Shown in pieces: positions 63,043 through 64,000 of a stretch of DNA of 64,000 bases. The DNA is from Fragilaria crotonensis. Its lineage: Eukaryota > Bacillariophyta > Fragilariophyceae > Fragilariales > Fragilariaceae. The translations under genes were made by a program, and so were the position numbers. Numbering within the stretch: position 1 is the stretch's first letter; each line of letters begins with the position of its first letter. The DNA lies in the NCBI GenBank assembly GCA_022925895.1, contig JAKSYS010000170.1, forward strand, positions 34,671-98,670, in the 5' to 3' direction. Under the pieces are notes generated by a model. That model saw nothing but the letters and a program-made list of their open reading frames with translations. It did not search any database and had not been told where the DNA came from.

Positions 63043-64000
63043 ATGCCGTCTAGTGTGAGTATTCATCAGCCATCCGCGGAAACTTCCATGCAAAAGAAAG
63101 GAAAGAGCGAACAAACCGCGACGATAGACTCTCTCTACAACGTTCCAAAAATGCCTGTCGCACTTGATCATCAAGAAAACTCCACTATGTCGCGTAATCT
63201 GTGGCTCTTTGCCTGTTTCTTCGGTATTATGGTCTCCTTTGTTGCCTACGGACTTCTGCTGGAATATGCAACGAGTGGAGGCCGAAAGTTGCACGAGCTC
63301 TCCTTCCTCTTTGTCACGTCCGGCCTCTACACATTGACAGCAGCCGCAGGTCGACATGTCCGTGATGAAACACCTACATCGATACCTCCTGCCCGTTTTG
63401 CTGTTTTGGGTTTGACTTCCATGGGATCTACCTTTTGTTCCGTTCGATCTCTGCGCTACGTCATTTATCCCATTCAAGTGCTTGCCAAATCTTGCAAGCC
63501 AGTGCCAGTCATGCTCATGGGAGCAGTCATGGGAAAGTCTTATCCGATGCGCAAGTACATCAATGTTGCCATGATCGTAGCAGGTGTTGCTCTTTTCATG
63601 GGGGGAGGAAGCAAATCGAAAAACAGTTCGGACCAGATGGGAGATGCGGCCTCCAGTTGATTGGTTTACTACTTCTCTTCGTCTCACTTTGCTTCGATGG
63701 TGGGACTGGTGCTTACGGGACAAGCTGATGGCGGTTCACCATGTTGGACCATTTGACTTGATGTACAACATTCAGTTGGGAAAAAACATTCTGGCGGGAG
63801 TCGGACTCGTTGTCTTGAATCAAGTCCATGAATTTATTCGCATGTGTCAAGACATGGGCTTTCTACTTGTTGCCTTAGGTCTTAGCGGTGCATTGGGTCA
63901 GGATTTTCATCTTTATCACTATCGCCAAGTTCGGTGCGCTCGTGCTCCATTATCGGGCTAGCCGTAAAGTCACCACCTTAGTGGCATCAATTCTGTTTTT
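63043..64000 (+). CDS. UAA/SLC35B-type nucleotide-sugar transporter, cut by window end
   Basis: Golgi/ER membrane carrier family (SLC35B, UAA transporter). After a ~48-residue hydrophilic start, hydrophobic segments follow: NLWLFACFFGIMVSFVAYGLL, FLFVTSGLYTLTAA, and the family hallmark SLRYVIYPIQVLAKSCKPVPVMLMG, then INVAMIVAGVALFMGG. Beyond 63620 the reading frame must shift at about 63620, 63717 and 63901. It then shows MYNIQLGKNILAGVGLVVLN and a helix near GFLLVALGLSGALGQ. The gene runs past position 64000. The substrate (UDP-galactose, PAPS or other) cannot be told. Confidence 0.8.

Noticed and set aside
62983-63723. 246-codon minus-strand frame opposite the transporter
   Set aside because: It has no recognisable domain and overlaps a clear SLC35-type coding region on the other strand.
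1-64000. tRNA, rRNA or CRISPR features
   Set aside because: No B-box type GGTTCGANTCC with a cloverleaf, no rRNA blocks and no spaced direct repeats were seen. A covariance-model scan could still find small RNAs.

Overview
The window is nuclear DNA of a photosynthetic eukaryote, most likely a stramenopile alga such as a diatom. Three proteins (bL9, SecA, a 2-oxoglutarate oxygenase) start with a signal peptide followed by an Ala-Phe-Val-Pro or Ala-Phe-Pro type junction, the bipartite presequence used for red-lineage secondary plastids. Genes have few, short GT-AG introns. Cytosolic and mitochondrial ribosomal proteins, COP9, Sly1 and DDX6 are plainly eukaryotic. No bacterial operon, CRISPR array or tRNA was recognised. 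The species cannot be named from the sequence alone.

Layout. 1-4015: minus-strand Ty1/copia element running off the left edge. 4.7-10.9 kb: U2-associated SR140-like RRM/CID protein, UPF0598 protein, plastid bL9, CSN7. 12.2-17.2 kb: broken autonomous Helitron. 17.6-20.6 kb: GST-HINT fusion and a DDX6/Dhh1 helicase. 21.2-24.0 kb: piggyBac-like element with 20-bp terminal inverted repeats. 24.4-33.7 kb: three divergent QSOX-type sulfhydryl oxidases around a histidine phosphatase. 34.6-35.2 kb: receptor-domain fragments. 35.7-47.3 kb: CPPED1-like phosphatase, mitochondrial uS15, a NodU-type carbamoyltransferase with a PqqD-like tail, Sly1, an unrecognised protein and an F-box/coiled-coil protein. 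47.7-50.1 kb: hAT-type MITE and an AT-rich block without genes. 50.6-64.0 kb: MFS transporter, small membrane protein, plastid SecA, URC1-like GTP cyclohydrolase, cytosolic uS15 and eS4, a GcvH-like protein lacking the lipoyl lysine, a plastid-type 2OG oxygenase, and a UAA/SLC35B-type transporter cut by the right edge.

Most neighbours have no shared pathway. The exception is the QSOX cluster: three thioredoxin-Erv membrane proteins with different active-site motifs (CGHC, CPHC, CGGC), one with an 8-nt microexon inside the CxxC motif and a long acidic repeat. Convergent genes lie 20-210 bp apart. Promoter-side gaps are longer and full of GTAC-containing words.

At least eighteen single-gene reading-frame breaks fall in otherwise well conserved genes (eS4, DDX6, SecA, URC1, QSOX and others). 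Most sit in short homopolymers, and correcting them gives total lengths divisible by three. I read them mainly as assembly errors, so frameshifts here, including those in transposons, are weak evidence of gene death.
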